A DNA stretch of 64,000 nt. Source: an uncultured Actinomycetes bacterium. GTDB lineage: Bacteria > Actinomycetota > Acidimicrobiia > Acidimicrobiales > RAAP-2. A program made the position numbers and the translations under genes. Location: positions 62,001-126,000 of the forward strand of contig CAIKCI010000031.1 in assembly GCA_903825895.1 (NCBI GenBank), read 5' to 3'. Below the pieces are notes generated by a model. The model was not told the DNA's origin and did not search any database. It was given only the letters and a program-made list of their open reading frames with translations. Within the stretch, counting starts at the first letter, position 1. Each line of letters starts with the position of its first letter. Positions 1 to 8,993 of this stretch are shown here, one piece after another.

Positions 1-1
1 T

Positions 2-391
2 GATGGATTCGTTGCTGCGTTCTTTCTTGGTGGTGCTGCTTATTTGTTGTTTGTGCCAGAAAAAACTGAGGTAGAAAAGGGATCAAGTGATGGGGAATTA
101 GAAACTCCCGGATCATTCTTCAAGGTTGCCGGAACGGCCTTTCTCGTCATCTTCGTTGGCGAATTTGGTGACCTCACCCAAATTTTGACCGCCAACTTCG
201 CGGCCAGTTCTCACCAGCCTCTTACCGTCTTTCTCGCTGGTTCCCTCGCTCTCTTGAGCGTCTCGGCCTTTGCGGCCTTTGGCGGTAAAGCACTTTTGCG
301 TGTTCTCCCCTTACAGAGAATCCGCCTTGGTGGCGGGATCCTGCTGGCAGGATTTGGCATTTATTCCGTCGTCAAGGTCATCACCGGCTAA
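2..391 (+). CDS. TMEM165/GDT1 (UPF0016) family cation transporter, 3' part
   Basis: This is the C-terminal part of an integral membrane protein; the frame is open to the left edge, so the true start lies outside the window. About 129 residues are visible: the end of one membrane helix, a hydrophilic charged linker, then three hydrophobic segments. The second family-signature motif appears as EFGDLTQ near fragment residue 54, where many family members have EFGDKS or EFGDRT. The family is known for Mn2+/Ca2+ exchange across membranes. The Leu after Asp is typical of a subgroup and may alter ion handling (inference). The next gene starts 10 bases downstream, so the two may be cotranscribed. Confidence 0.85.
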   Translation, partial: DGFVAAFFLGGAAYLLFVPEKTEVEKGSSDGELETPGSFFKVAGTAFLVIFVGEFGDLTQILTANFAASSHQPLTVFLAGSLALLSVSAFAAFGGKALLRVLPLQRIRLGGGILLAGFGIYSVVKVITG

Positions 392-401
392 ACAAGACGA
401 C

Positions 402-1058
402 ATGAGCACGCTGTCTCCACGCCAACAAGAACTGTTGTCCTTTGCCAAGACCGTGCGGGGCTTCATGCCCGATGACGAAGGATTGGCCTTGTTTGAAGCT
501 GGACGTGAAGCTTGCCGACGCTTTCCTGGTGGTGCACTTTTAGAAGTTGGTGCCTGGTGCGGAAAGTCGGGGGTGTACCTCGGGGCGAGTTGCGAAGGCT
601 CCCAGTCGATCCTTTTCAGTCTTGATCACCACCGTGGAAGCGAGGAGAACCAGGTGGGCTGGGAGCACCACGATGACGACCTCGTCGATCCTGTCGACAA
701 TCGCCTCAACACGCTGCCCCACTGGCAGCGGTCTGTCGCCGATGCAGGATTAGAGGAAAGCGTTGTCGGACTTGTCGGTCACTCTCACATCGTCGCCCGT
801 CATTGGACCACGCCGCTGTCGCTCCTCTTCATCGATGGTGGCCACGGCGAAGAGCCGGCCTGGGCTGACTTTCGTGGCTGGACACCGCACGTCAAGGTCG
901 GAGGGCTGTTAGCCATTCACGATGTCTTTGAGAACCCTGCCGATGGAGGTCGACCTCCCTTTGACATTTATTGTGCAGCCGTCGAAAGTGGACTCTTCGT
1001 TGACGTCAGCCAACAGGGAAGTCTGCGCGTCCTCGAACGCACGTCACCGACGAATTAG
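402..1058 (+). CDS. Class I SAM-dependent methyltransferase
   Basis: A 218-residue Rossmann-type methyltransferase of the Methyltransf_24 kind. Motif I is visible as LLEVGAWCGKSG near residue 45, and a later acidic segment, FIDGGHGEEPAWADF, is typical of this group. The ATG at 402 is chosen because upstream in-frame residues overlap the preceding GDT1 gene in a different frame. Its stop overlaps the stop of the converging toroid gene by 4 bases. The substrate cannot be read from sequence; related proteins act on small molecules or sugars. Confidence 0.8.
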   Translation: MSTLSPRQQELLSFAKTVRGFMPDDEGLALFEAGREACRRFPGGALLEVGAWCGKSGVYLGASCEGSQSILFSLDHHRGSEENQVGWEHHDDDLVDPVDNRLNTLPHWQRSVADAGLEESVVGLVGHSHIVARHWTTPLSLLFIDGGHGEEPAWADFRGWTPHVKVGGLLAIHDVFENPADGGRPPFDIYCAAVESGLFVDVSQQGSLRVLERTSPTN

Positions 1059-2158
1059 GGGGCCGTGCAGCGACCCGTGGTGCGCTCGTCGCAGCGCGGG
1101 CCCGAAAGGTCCAGCGTTGCTCCCAAGGTTTCTCCACGAAAAAGCCCAGCCGCCGGTGACGTTGAGCTCAGGGCATCAGCCGCCAAAATAATGGCTGCTG
1201 CCGTGTAGGACGTCGTCTCATTGTCGGGGTAGGTCACGTGTTCTGGATAGGCGATGCCGGTGAAGTAGGAGCCGTCAGGGCGGCGATGGCCTTGAGCGAC
1301 GTCAAAGAGTTCATATGCTCGGTCTTTCATGCCTAAAGCATCCAGTGCCATAACGCACTCTGCCGTCTCGGCGGCCGTGACCCAATCAGACGTTGACACA
1401 CAGCGCACGCCAAGACCGTCCATCACGAAGTTGTCGTAGTGTTCTTCGAGTCGCTGCACGCCGGCTTCGCCTTCAAGGGCTCCTGAAAGCATCGGGTAAT
1501 ACCAGTCCATGGCGAACTCGTTCTTCGGGGCAAAGCCACCGGGATGGTGGGCAACGGCATGACCAAGTCGGCCGGCAGCTAATTCCCAATCGGTTCGGTG
1601 TTGGCCACGATGTTCGGCGATCGCCACCGCACAGCGCAGCGAGTGGTAAATCGACGATGATCCTGTCAATAATGCGGAGCGTTCTTTGTGCCCGGAAGAA
1701 GAAATGGACCAGCGAATCGCTCCATCGGGAAGTTGCAAGGTCACCACAAAGTCGATCGCCGCTTCCATGACCGGATAAAAGCGATCAAGAAAAGCATCAT
1801 CTCCGGTGATCAACCAGTGATGCCATAGACCCGCCGCTATGTACGCACAGACATTGGTGTCGAGGCGTGTGTCCTTGACGGAGTGGTCGAGGTAGTAGTT
1901 AAACCAACTTCCATCGCTGAGTTGAATGTCGGCGAGCCACTGATAGGCACGCTCGGCCTCTTCGATGTAGCCGCACACCGACAGCGCCATCGCTGCTTCG
2001 ACATGGTTCCAGGGGTCGCAGTGTCCGCCATCGAACCACGGGATCATGCCGTTCGGGCGTTGCAAGGCCCGCAGGGACTCCGCGGTCAAGAGCACTTCTT
2101 CGGCCGTCAAAATGCCGGGGACTTCAGGAATGACAATGAGCCGATCGAGGGAACTCAT
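1055..2158 (-). CDS. Alpha/alpha-toroid (prenyltransferase/squalene-cyclase fold) protein
   Basis: A 367-residue soluble protein made of repeated helical hairpins, with QW-like repeats such as DGSWFNYYLD and RPDGSYFTGI and Trp/Gly-rich turns. This matches the terpenoid cyclase/prenyltransferase alpha-alpha toroid fold. No DxDD or DCTAE cyclase motif is visible, so cyclase activity is not claimed; a glycan-processing or binding role is equally possible. The ATG at 2158 overlaps the stop of the upstream methyltransferase (ATGA), indicating translational coupling. A longer start at 2284 would lie inside that gene and is rejected. It is the last gene of a three-gene operon with a methyltransferase and a GT4 glycosyltransferase. 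Confidence 0.75.
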   Translation of the reverse strand: MSSLDRLIVIPEVPGILTAEEVLLTAESLRALQRPNGMIPWFDGGHCDPWNHVEAAMALSVCGYIEEAERAYQWLADIQLSDGSWFNYYLDHSVKDTRLDTNVCAYIAAGLWHHWLITGDDAFLDRFYPVMEAAIDFVVTLQLPDGAIRWSISSSGHKERSALLTGSSSIYHSLRCAVAIAEHRGQHRTDWELAAGRLGHAVAHHPGGFAPKNEFAMDWYYPMLSGALEGEAGVQRLEEHYDNFVMDGLGVRCVSTSDWVTAAETAECVMALDALGMKDRAYELFDVAQGHRRPDGSYFTGIAYPEHVTYPDNETTSYTAAAIILAADALSSTSPAAGLFRGETLGATLDLSGPRCDERTTGRCTAP

Positions 2159-2895
2159 GATGCCACCGGGGCTGTATGAGCGCTTGGCGTCTTGGTCAGA
2201 TAGATCACAAAGCTTTTGCCGATCAATGGCGAGAGAATCTGCTCGGCCACTTTGGTGGTCTTCGGTCCTTTGACGATGTCCCACACGAGAAGCTTGTGAT
2301 ACGCCTTGACCAAAGGATTGTCATCATTCTTCGGACCAACAGCACACTTGAGCCACCAGTAAGGGCTGTGCAGACCGTGTGCGTGATGCGAGTTGAAGGG
2401 CGTCAAGCCAGCGGTGCCGAGTCGTTCAGTCAAGACCGAGCGACGATAGAGCCGAACATGGCCACCGGGCGTGTCGTGGTACTCATTCGACAGGGCCCAG
2501 TTCACGAGCTCAGGTCCGAAGCGAGGCACGGTGATGGCCATCGTGCCGCCAGGAGAAAGGACACGGGATAACTCAGCCATTGCTCCTTCGTCATCGGGGA
2601 TGTGCTCTAAAACTTCGCTACAGATCACTCGGTCAAAGGTGCCATCTGCAAACGGCAGGTGCAGGGCATCACCCTGGACAACGCCCGCCTTTGCGTGGGC
2701 TTCGATCTCATTGGCGTCGAGCATGGCGCCAAAGGTGTCACGAACTTGACGGACTTCATCGATCCCCGCATCGAGTGCCACGATGGCCGCGCCTCGGCGG
2801 GCGAACTCATAGGCGTGGCGACCAAAGCCACAGCCCAAGTCAAGAACCAGGTCGCCTGGCTTGACGCCCAAGATGTCGTAGTCGGCGGTCAGCAT
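2155..2895 (-). CDS. Class I SAM-dependent methyltransferase (Methyltransf_11)
   Basis: A 246-residue methyltransferase. SAM-binding motif I is VLDLGCGFGRHAYEFA near residue 18; motif II/III residues include CSEVLEHIPDDEGAMAEL and RVLSPGGTMAITVP. The start codon overlaps the last base of the glycosyltransferase stop, and its own stop overlaps the start of the toroid gene. All three are therefore expected on one transcript and to work in one pathway. The partners suggest methylation of a sugar, polysaccharide or lipid-linked glycan, but the substrate is not shown by the sequence. Confidence 0.85.
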   Translation of the reverse strand: MLTADYDILGVKPGDLVLDLGCGFGRHAYEFARRGAAIVALDAGIDEVRQVRDTFGAMLDANEIEAHAKAGVVQGDALHLPFADGTFDRVICSEVLEHIPDDEGAMAELSRVLSPGGTMAITVPRFGPELVNWALSNEYHDTPGGHVRLYRRSVLTERLGTAGLTPFNSHHAHGLHSPYWWLKCAVGPKNDDNPLVKAYHKLLVWDIVKGPKTTKVAEQILSPLIGKSFVIYLTKTPSAHTAPVAS

Positions 2896-4265
2896 CAGTC
2901 GAAAGCCACCGACGTCGGGAGGGACTCGCCCTTCATAATGGCGTCATAACAAGCCGCCGTACCTTTTGCCGTGACCTGCCAAGTAAAACGAGCTTCCACT
3001 CGCTTCCGGCCTGCGTCACCTAATCGCTTTCGCAATGCATCGTCATCAAAGAGTCGGCGAATGGCGCCGGCTAATGCTTCTGGGTCGTCAGGAGTGACGA
3101 GGAGTCCCGTTTCCCCATCCTTGCCGACTACTTCCGGCAGCGCTCCACCGGTCGTCGCCACAACCGCCACGCCACAACTCATCGCTTCAATGGCCGGAAG
3201 AGAGAATCCTTCATAGAGCGACGGCACGACCGCCACCTCGGCTTCGCCGTAAAGGCGGGCCAGTTCCTCGTCACTGACCCCGGTGATCGTGGTCACGATG
3301 TCCGAGAGATTCAGTCGCTCCAATGCCTTGGCCACGCGACCATTGACTTTTGGCTTGCCGATCACCACAAGTTCAATTTCTCGTTCGGTGCGGAGTTTGG
3401 CCACAGCTTCCAACAGCGGCACGAGGCCCTTCATCGGCACATCAGACGACGACGTGACCATGATGCGACCCTTTACCGGCGTCGCTCCTGGATAGGGCTT
3501 GAAGACCGTGGGGTCAACACCAACCGGAACAACGGTCATGCGCTCTAAGGGAACACCCATCTGGGCGTTGATATCCACCGCAGAGTTGCTTGACACAGTG
3601 AGAATCGCTGGGAGTTGCTGTGCGACACGCACTTGCATACCCAAAAAGCCGAACCATCGCTTCGTCGTGAAGCGACGATACGCGTTGGTGTCGTGGTCAA
3701 GGGCGATTTCTCTGTCAACCGTGATGGGGTGATGGAGCGTTTCAAGCATCGGCCAGCCTTCTTGCTGGAGTTCCAAAATGCCCGTGCCGAGACATTGGTT
3801 GTCATGAATCAGGTCAAAGTCACCACGCCGTTCGTTCAAGATTGTTTTGATCCGCTTCGAAAATGCGAGTGGCTCGCCGAACCCTGCACCGAGCATGATG
3901 CCGAACTCTTCGACATCGGCGCGACTTTTGAACTCTCGAGGGTGAGGGATGCGAAAGGGGTCAGGGTCTCGATAGAGGTCAAGGCCGGGTACCGGAGTAA
4001 AGCCCACTCCCTCGTCGACTTCGGGCCACGGTGGGCCAGAGAACACTTCCACACTGTGCCCCAACGCCACAAGCTCTCTCGTCAGATGACGGGTATATAC
4101 CCCTTGTCCACCGCAGCGAGGATTCCCTCGATAAATCAAAAAAGCAATGCGATAACACCCGGGCGACGCAGGTCGAGCAGGAATTCTTTCTGGAATCTCG
4201 ATGGTGCGCGACCGTTCCCACGACTCGCGCGTGTCTCTATAGGCCTTGAGGGGGGTTCTGGGCAC
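2895..4265 (-). CDS. GT4-family glycosyltransferase
   Basis: A GT-B fold retaining glycosyltransferase of about 456 residues. The N-terminal domain carries the glycine-rich donor/acceptor loop RGNPRCGGQGVYTRHL. The C-terminal Glycos_transf_1 domain has the nucleotide-sugar motif YEGFSLPAIEAMSCGVAVV. GTG at 4265 is chosen because AAGGAG lies 4 bases upstream; starting at 4439 would overlap the divergent acyl-CoA dehydrogenase promoter and gene. It heads the operon with the methyltransferase and toroid protein. Donor and acceptor are unknown; cell-envelope or capsule glycan assembly is an inference from family habits. Confidence 0.85.
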   Translation of the reverse strand: MPRTPLKAYRDTRESWERSRTIEIPERIPARPASPGCYRIAFLIYRGNPRCGGQGVYTRHLTRELVALGHSVEVFSGPPWPEVDEGVGFTPVPGLDLYRDPDPFRIPHPREFKSRADVEEFGIMLGAGFGEPLAFSKRIKTILNERRGDFDLIHDNQCLGTGILELQQEGWPMLETLHHPITVDREIALDHDTNAYRRFTTKRWFGFLGMQVRVAQQLPAILTVSSNSAVDINAQMGVPLERMTVVPVGVDPTVFKPYPGATPVKGRIMVTSSSDVPMKGLVPLLEAVAKLRTEREIELVVIGKPKVNGRVAKALERLNLSDIVTTITGVSDEELARLYGEAEVAVVPSLYEGFSLPAIEAMSCGVAVVATTGGALPEVVGKDGETGLLVTPDDPEALAGAIRRLFDDDALRKRLGDAGRKRVEARFTWQVTAKGTAACYDAIMKGESLPTSVAFD

Positions 4266-4307
4266 CTGACTCCTTGAAGGAAGGGGGGTCTCTATCGTCC
4301 CAAGGAT

Positions 4308-4336
4308 TTGACTCAAAGGCAAGCGGAGCGTGAAAT
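4308..4336 (+). promoter_or_regulatory. Sigma70-type promoter for the acyl-CoA dehydrogenase gene
   Basis: TTGACT at 4308-4313 and TGAAAT at 4331-4336 are separated by exactly 17 bases and lie 35 bases before the ATG at 4371. They sit in the divergent spacer between the glycosyltransferase and the dehydrogenase. The -35 box is near consensus and the -10 box is moderate. No transcript start has been measured. Confidence 0.5.
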
Positions 4337-4370
4337 ACCGTTTAAACGCTGGAATGACTACGCTAGAGGT

Positions 4371-5606
4371 ATGGATTTGAACTACCCCTCCGACGCTGAA
4401 GCATTCCGACTCGAGATCCGCCAATGGCTGGTCGACCACTTGCCGACGGGCTGGTTCGATGATGGATTCGAGATGACCACCGACGAGCGCAAAGCCTTTG
4501 TCGAAGAATGGACGAAGACGCTCTACGCCGGAGGGTGGATCTGTGCGAGTTGGCCGACCGAGTACGGAGGCAAAGGTCTCTCGCTCTTAGAGCAAGTCGT
4601 CTTGAATGAAGAGTTCGCTCGTGCGCAAGCACCCTTGCGCGCTGACTTCTTTGGCGACACGCTTGTTGGCCCCACCATTTTGCAATGGGGATCTGAAGAA
4701 CAGAAGCAGTTCTTCATTCCCGGAATTCTCAAAGGTGAAATCGCCTGGTGCCAAGGATTCTCTGAACCCAATGCGGGAAGTGACCTGGCATCGTTGAAAA
4801 CCCGAGCCGAACTTGACGGCGATGAATGGGTGATCAATGGCCAGAAGGTTTGGACAACGCAAGCACAGTATGCGGACTACGTCTTTTTGTTGGCGCGCAC
4901 CGACCCTGACGCATCACCCCATGCTGGGATTAGCTACCTCCTTGTACCCATGAAACAACCCGGCGTGGAAGTACGCCCAATCCAACAAGTCGACGGAACT
5001 GCTGAATTCAATGAAGTCTTCTTCGACAATGTGCGCTGTCCTAAAGAAAACGTTGTTGGTGGTCTGAATAATGGGTGGAAAGTCGCCATGACCACCTTGG
5101 GCTTTGAGCGAGGATCGTCAGCCACCACTGGCTACCGTCGTTTCTTGCGTGAGTGGGACAAGATCGTGGCGGCCGCTCAAGAAAATGGGAAAAACACGGA
5201 TGCCATGATTCGCCAAGACCTTGTCAAATCGTGGTCTGACATCAAGATCATGCAGATCAACGGTTACCGATCGCTGACTGACTCGCTCAATGACACCCAT
5301 CACACGGCAAAACTCGGAGCATGTAACAAGATGTTCTGGTCAGAGACGCACAAAAAGACGATGAACTTGGCGATTGACATCTTGGGCATGGACGGTCAAA
5401 TTCTTAGCGGAAACGGCGACATCGAAGGAATGCTCCCCGGTGCCGCTCGGGGCCGAGATGACTACCCCGTCTCTGATATTCAGGCATCGTTCTTCTTCTC
5501 CCGCTCTGAAACCATTTGGGGTGGAGCGGGCGAGATCCAACGCAATATCGTTGGAGAGCGTGCACTTGGTCTCCCGAAGGAGCCCAAGGTTCCAGCGAAG
5601 GCTTAG
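4371..5606 (+). CDS. Acyl-CoA dehydrogenase family protein
   Basis: A 411-residue FAD enzyme catalysing alpha,beta-dehydrogenation of an acyl-CoA, expected in fatty-acid or steroid side-chain catabolism. The N-terminal helical domain, middle beta domain (CQGFSEPNAGSDLASL and INGQKVWTTQAQYADY) and C-terminal helical domain ending in WGGAGEIQRNIVGERALGLP are all present, and length is normal. ATG at 4371 begins the typical MDLNYPSDAEAF; the longer open frame from 4308 starts inside the likely promoter. It stands alone between divergent and convergent neighbours. The nearby P450 fits a sterol or lipid catabolic setting, which is inference. Confidence 0.9.
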   Translation: MDLNYPSDAEAFRLEIRQWLVDHLPTGWFDDGFEMTTDERKAFVEEWTKTLYAGGWICASWPTEYGGKGLSLLEQVVLNEEFARAQAPLRADFFGDTLVGPTILQWGSEEQKQFFIPGILKGEIAWCQGFSEPNAGSDLASLKTRAELDGDEWVINGQKVWTTQAQYADYVFLLARTDPDASPHAGISYLLVPMKQPGVEVRPIQQVDGTAEFNEVFFDNVRCPKENVVGGLNNGWKVAMTTLGFERGSSATTGYRRFLREWDKIVAAAQENGKNTDAMIRQDLVKSWSDIKIMQINGYRSLTDSLNDTHHTAKLGACNKMFWSETHKKTMNLAIDILGMDGQILSGNGDIEGMLPGAARGRDDYPVSDIQASFFFSRSETIWGGAGEIQRNIVGERALGLPKEPKVPAKA

Positions 5607-5639
5607 TTCCTCGTTGGCCAAAGGGCCAAGGACCTTTCG

Positions 5640-5981
5640 TTAAAGATCAGCGCGGGGAACCCATCCACCGATACCCACAGGAACAGCTTGTTCGGCGTTC
5701 ACTTCATCGACGCCACCGATGACCTCGGTGACCCAGTCGAGTCGTCCTTTTAAGATTCTCTCGACGCCGCCTTGAAGAGTGCTCGAACTAATCGCACACG
5801 TGGAACAAGCTCCTTGAAGTTGAACTTCGATGACGCCGGATTCCAGATCTGCACTCAAGAGCACCAAATCTCCCCCATCGGCTTGAACGGCTGGGCGCAT
5901 CATCTCGATAAGGCTCTGCAAGGCAGCCAGCCGTTCGACTCGCTGTCCATCGGTCAAGGTGCTGGTGGTTTCATCTGCCAT
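5640..5981 (-). CDS. NifU C-terminal (Nfu) domain Fe-S scaffold protein
   Basis: A 113-residue protein dominated by one NifU_C domain. It has the family hallmarks RPAVQADGGDLVLL near residue 30 and the cluster-binding CSTC motif within QLQGACSTCAIS. Such proteins carry Fe-S clusters to target enzymes in the cytosol. The ATG at 5981 is chosen over the extended frame from 6053 because the homologous region begins shortly after it. It converges with the acyl-CoA dehydrogenase and lies divergent to the P450. No other Fe-S assembly genes are nearby. Confidence 0.85.
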   Translation of the reverse strand: MADETTSTLTDGQRVERLAALQSLIEMMRPAVQADGGDLVLLSADLESGVIEVQLQGACSTCAISSSTLQGGVERILKGRLDWVTEVIGGVDEVNAEQAVPVGIGGWVPRADL

Positions 5982-6143
5982 TGCGGTTGCTCCACTCGCG
6001 ATAGAGGTTTCTCTTCCAAGTGTAGCGAGCTCGGGCATCCATGATGTCTTCAATCAAGCCGTGAAGGGTCCGCAGGTAACCCAGAGGGGGAATCACTGTC
6101 TCAAGCATGCCAATGCCACGGAGAATAAAGATACGATGAAGCC

Positions 6144-7415
6144 ATGAAACGTGACGCAGTGTTAACCATTGACGAAATCGACCTCTCAGATCTTAATTTT
6201 TGGGAACGTCCCTATGCCCAGCGCGAAGCGGCCTTCGAACTCCTTCGCCGAGAGCGACCGATGCCGTTCTATGCCGAACCCGAAGACAACGACTCCCCGA
6301 TTCCGGTGCCCGTCGGGCCGGGCTACTACGCCTTGACGCGCCACGCTGACGTCACGCAAGCAAGCCGGCACCCTGAGATCTACTGTTCGGGCAAAGGGGC
6401 CGTCTCGATTCTTGATCTCCCCCCAGAGATGATGGAGTACTTCTCCGGGATGATTTCCACCGACAACCCTCGTCACGCTCGCCTTCGCAGGATTGTCTCG
6501 AACGCGTTCAACCCCCGACGTATTCAAGCCATCGAAGACTCAATCGAAACCGTGGCCCGCCAAGTCGTGAGCGACGCCAAGGAAAAAGGCGAGTGCGACT
6601 TTGTGCTCGAAGTTGCCGCTCCGCTTCCTCTCAAAATCATCTGCGACATGATGGGTGTTCCCGAGAGCCAATACGATGCGGTTTTCCGCTGTTCAAATGT
6701 CATCTTGTCGATGGGAGATCTCGAATACGTTCCCGTTGGCCACCCCATCGAGGCGTTCTTGGCTGCCGGGGCAGAGCTGATGGCCATCATGGAAGACCTC
6801 GGGACGTTTCGACGAGAAAACCCCGTCGATGACATCACCTCCGCGTTGGTGAACTCATCGATTGACGATGAATCGTTGACCAACCAAGAACTCGCTTCAT
6901 TTTTTGTCTTACTTGTCACTGCTGGCAATGAGACCACCAGAACGGCAATCGCTCACGGCTTGGATGTCCTCACGAAAAACCCTGACCAAAAAGCACTCTG
7001 GATGAGTGATGTTCCCGCCCACACGGCGGGAGGCGTTGAAGAGATCGTGCGGTGGGCCTCACCCGTTATTTGGATGCGCCGCACCTTGACGCAAGACACG
7101 GTCTTGTCGGGGGTCGACCTCAAAACCGACGACAAGGTTCTTCTCTTCTACAACTCAGCGAACCGAGATGAAGAGGTCTTCGTCGACCCGTACCGCTTTG
7201 ACATCACGCGCGACCCCAACCCCCACGTTGGATTCGGCGCCGCGGGCCCGCACTTCTGCTTAGGAGCACACCTTGCACGCCGAGAAATCGGCGTCATGTT
7301 CAAGGAACTCTTTGCACAGACCCCCAATATTGTGGCCACCGGCGAGCCTGATCAATTACGCTCAAACTTTGTCAACGGCATCAAACATCTCCCGTGTGCA
7401 TTTAATCTGGCCTAA
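6144..7415 (+). CDS. Cytochrome P450
   Basis: A 423-residue soluble bacterial P450. The I-helix oxygen-binding motif is VTAGNETTRTA, the K-helix ExxR is EIVR, and the heme loop is FGAAGPHFCLGAHLARRE with the proximal Cys. Segments such as SRHPEIYCSGKGA resemble the CYP124/CYP125/CYP142 group, which oxidises sterol side chains or branched lipids; the exact subfamily is uncertain. The TAA stop overlaps the ATG of the YihY gene by one base, so the two are cotranscribed. No ferredoxin or ferredoxin reductase gene is adjacent. Confidence 0.9.
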   Translation: MKRDAVLTIDEIDLSDLNFWERPYAQREAAFELLRRERPMPFYAEPEDNDSPIPVPVGPGYYALTRHADVTQASRHPEIYCSGKGAVSILDLPPEMMEYFSGMISTDNPRHARLRRIVSNAFNPRRIQAIEDSIETVARQVVSDAKEKGECDFVLEVAAPLPLKIICDMMGVPESQYDAVFRCSNVILSMGDLEYVPVGHPIEAFLAAGAELMAIMEDLGTFRRENPVDDITSALVNSSIDDESLTNQELASFFVLLVTAGNETTRTAIAHGLDVLTKNPDQKALWMSDVPAHTAGGVEEIVRWASPVIWMRRTLTQDTVLSGVDLKTDDKVLLFYNSANRDEEVFVDPYRFDITRDPNPHVGFGAAGPHFCLGAHLARREIGVMFKELFAQTPNIVATGEPDQLRSNFVNGIKHLPCAFNLA

Positions 7416-8335
7416 TGCAGTTCCCCCCGGCGCCCATCCAGCGAGCGCTCGATACCATCGACCGGGTACAGCAGCGCTTTAAGCCGTCGGCTTTCGTAGT
7501 GGGTGTCATCAAGCGTTACGGCGACGACCGTGGAAGTATGTACGCCGCATTGATCACGTTCTACGCTCTCTTGTCGCTCTTTCCGCTCTTGTTGCTCTTC
7601 ATTACGATCGCGTCGAAAATCCTTGGAGCAAACTCCGAGGCTGAACAGCACCTGGTGAACTCAGCACTCAGTCGATTCCCGGTCATTGGCCAACAACTGT
7701 CGGACAATATCCATGCGCTCTCAAGGAGCAGCTGGGGCACCTACGTGGTTTCGCTCTTGTTTCTCCTCTGGGGTGCCCTTGGGGTCACTTCAGCGCTGCA
7801 GATGGCCTCGCACCAGGCTTGGCGACGGCCCCGCAAAGACGAGCCAAACATCTGGATTCGCTCGTGGCGCGGATTGCGTTTGCTGGCAGTGATAGGTGCC
7901 GCCGTGGTGCTCACGTCGGTCGCTGCGGGTATCGCCACCTCAAGTCTCCTGCGGAGCGTCCCGATGGTCGTGACCATCATGGTTGACGTTGCGGTGGTCG
8001 TCGTGAATGCCGGAGCGTATTTCCTGGCTTTTCGCATCCTGGCCCCCCATGAGGCGGGGTGGAAGGAACTTATTTTCGGCACGATGGTCGGGGCGATCGG
8101 CTGGACCGTTATCCAGCAGATTGGCGGTCTGTTGTTGAGCCATGAACTTCGCCATGCCAGTCAGATTTATGGATTCTTCGGATTGGTCTTGGGGTTGATC
8201 TTCTGGCTCAACCTTGGGGCGCAACTCTTTCTTTACTCCTCAGAGATCAACGTCGTGATCGCCCAAGGTGGCTGGCCACGAAGTCTCTTTGATCCTTCGG
8301 ACGAAGTAAAAGCTGAACTTGGCGCAGAGGGCTAA
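7415..8335 (+). CDS. YihY/BrkB family inner-membrane protein
   Basis: A 306-residue protein with six predicted membrane segments and the conserved family opening DRGSMYAALITFYALLSLFPLLLLF, followed by WGTYVVSLLFLLWGALG and the C-terminal FFGLVLGLIFWLNLGAQLFLYSSEIN. The family has no settled function; names such as ribonuclease BN or BrkB are historical. Its start overlaps the P450 stop (TAATG), implying translational coupling. The stop overlaps that of the convergent nucleosidase gene by 4 bases. Confidence 0.85.
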   Translation: MQFPPAPIQRALDTIDRVQQRFKPSAFVVGVIKRYGDDRGSMYAALITFYALLSLFPLLLLFITIASKILGANSEAEQHLVNSALSRFPVIGQQLSDNIHALSRSSWGTYVVSLLFLLWGALGVTSALQMASHQAWRRPRKDEPNIWIRSWRGLRLLAVIGAAVVLTSVAAGIATSSLLRSVPMVVTIMVDVAVVVVNAGAYFLAFRILAPHEAGWKELIFGTMVGAIGWTVIQQIGGLLLSHELRHASQIYGFFGLVLGLIFWLNLGAQLFLYSSEINVVIAQGGWPRSLFDPSDEVKAELGAEG

Positions 8336-8943
8336 ACCGCCTGCCCCACATCGCCAACGGGGAATGTGCCGCTCTGGGCTGCAAGCCATCCCCCGAGTTC
8401 CTGAGAACAACGAGCCACAGATTCCAACCAACTGGTTACCGCAGCATCCCCCGCATCATCACTGACGTGCTTGACAATGCTGATCTTCATATTGAGGATT
8501 CGTGCGGCATCTGCAACGGCATAGCCCTCCATATCAACAAAATCAGCAAGCTGCGCCAGCCGATCTCGATCATCGTCACGTTGAATGAATCGATCACCGG
8601 TTGCCAAGATGGGACCGTTCCCTACACGGAGTGGCGGCGCGGGATTGCTGCCCGTGAGCGATTCAATGGCTTTGACGTCGAGATCGTGTTGAATGACTGA
8701 CCCGATCACGTGGGTTCCGTGAAGGCCTGGCCGCAGGGCTCCGGCCGTTCCAATATTGATCAATCCACTTGGGCGACGTTCGGGCTCCAGGCCGCCCAGC
8801 GCGGCCAAGACTGATTGTCCAGAATTCACCTTGCCCACGCCCGTTACCAGCACGGGCAGGTCGGTGGCGAAAAACTCAGCTTCGTTCGCCAATGCCACCA
8901 CGAGAAGCGGCTGGTCGGGGTGAAGAGCACCGAGAAGTTCCAT
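8332..8943 (-). CDS. Nucleoside phosphorylase-like nucleosidase (MTA/SAH nucleosidase family)
   Basis: A 203-residue PNP/UDP-family protein. It has LVTGVGKVNSGQSVLAAL, the INIGTAGAL phosphate/ribose loop, the ribose-contacting Glu in FVDMEGYAVADAA, and a catalytic Asp in VKHVSDDAGD. These match MTA/SAH nucleosidases and related hydrolases that cleave the N-glycosidic bond of methylthioadenosine or adenosylhomocysteine. At about 200 residues it is slightly short, and base specificity cannot be read. The presence of ahcY in the same window would give two routes for adenosylhomocysteine if that were its substrate (inference). Confidence 0.75.
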   Translation of the reverse strand: MELLGALHPDQPLLVVALANEAEFFATDLPVLVTGVGKVNSGQSVLAALGGLEPERRPSGLINIGTAGALRPGLHGTHVIGSVIQHDLDVKAIESLTGSNPAPPLRVGNGPILATGDRFIQRDDDRDRLAQLADFVDMEGYAVADAARILNMKISIVKHVSDDAGDAAVTSWLESVARCSQELGGWLAAQSGTFPVGDVGQAV

Positions 8944-8993
8944 ACGACTGAGACTACACAGTGGTTCACCTCGAGAAACTAGAGTTTGAGTCG

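Noticed and set aside
3615-4277. Plus-strand open frame of 220 codons
   Set aside because: Antisense to the GT4 glycosyltransferase, which has clear motifs; no ribosome-binding site or family match.
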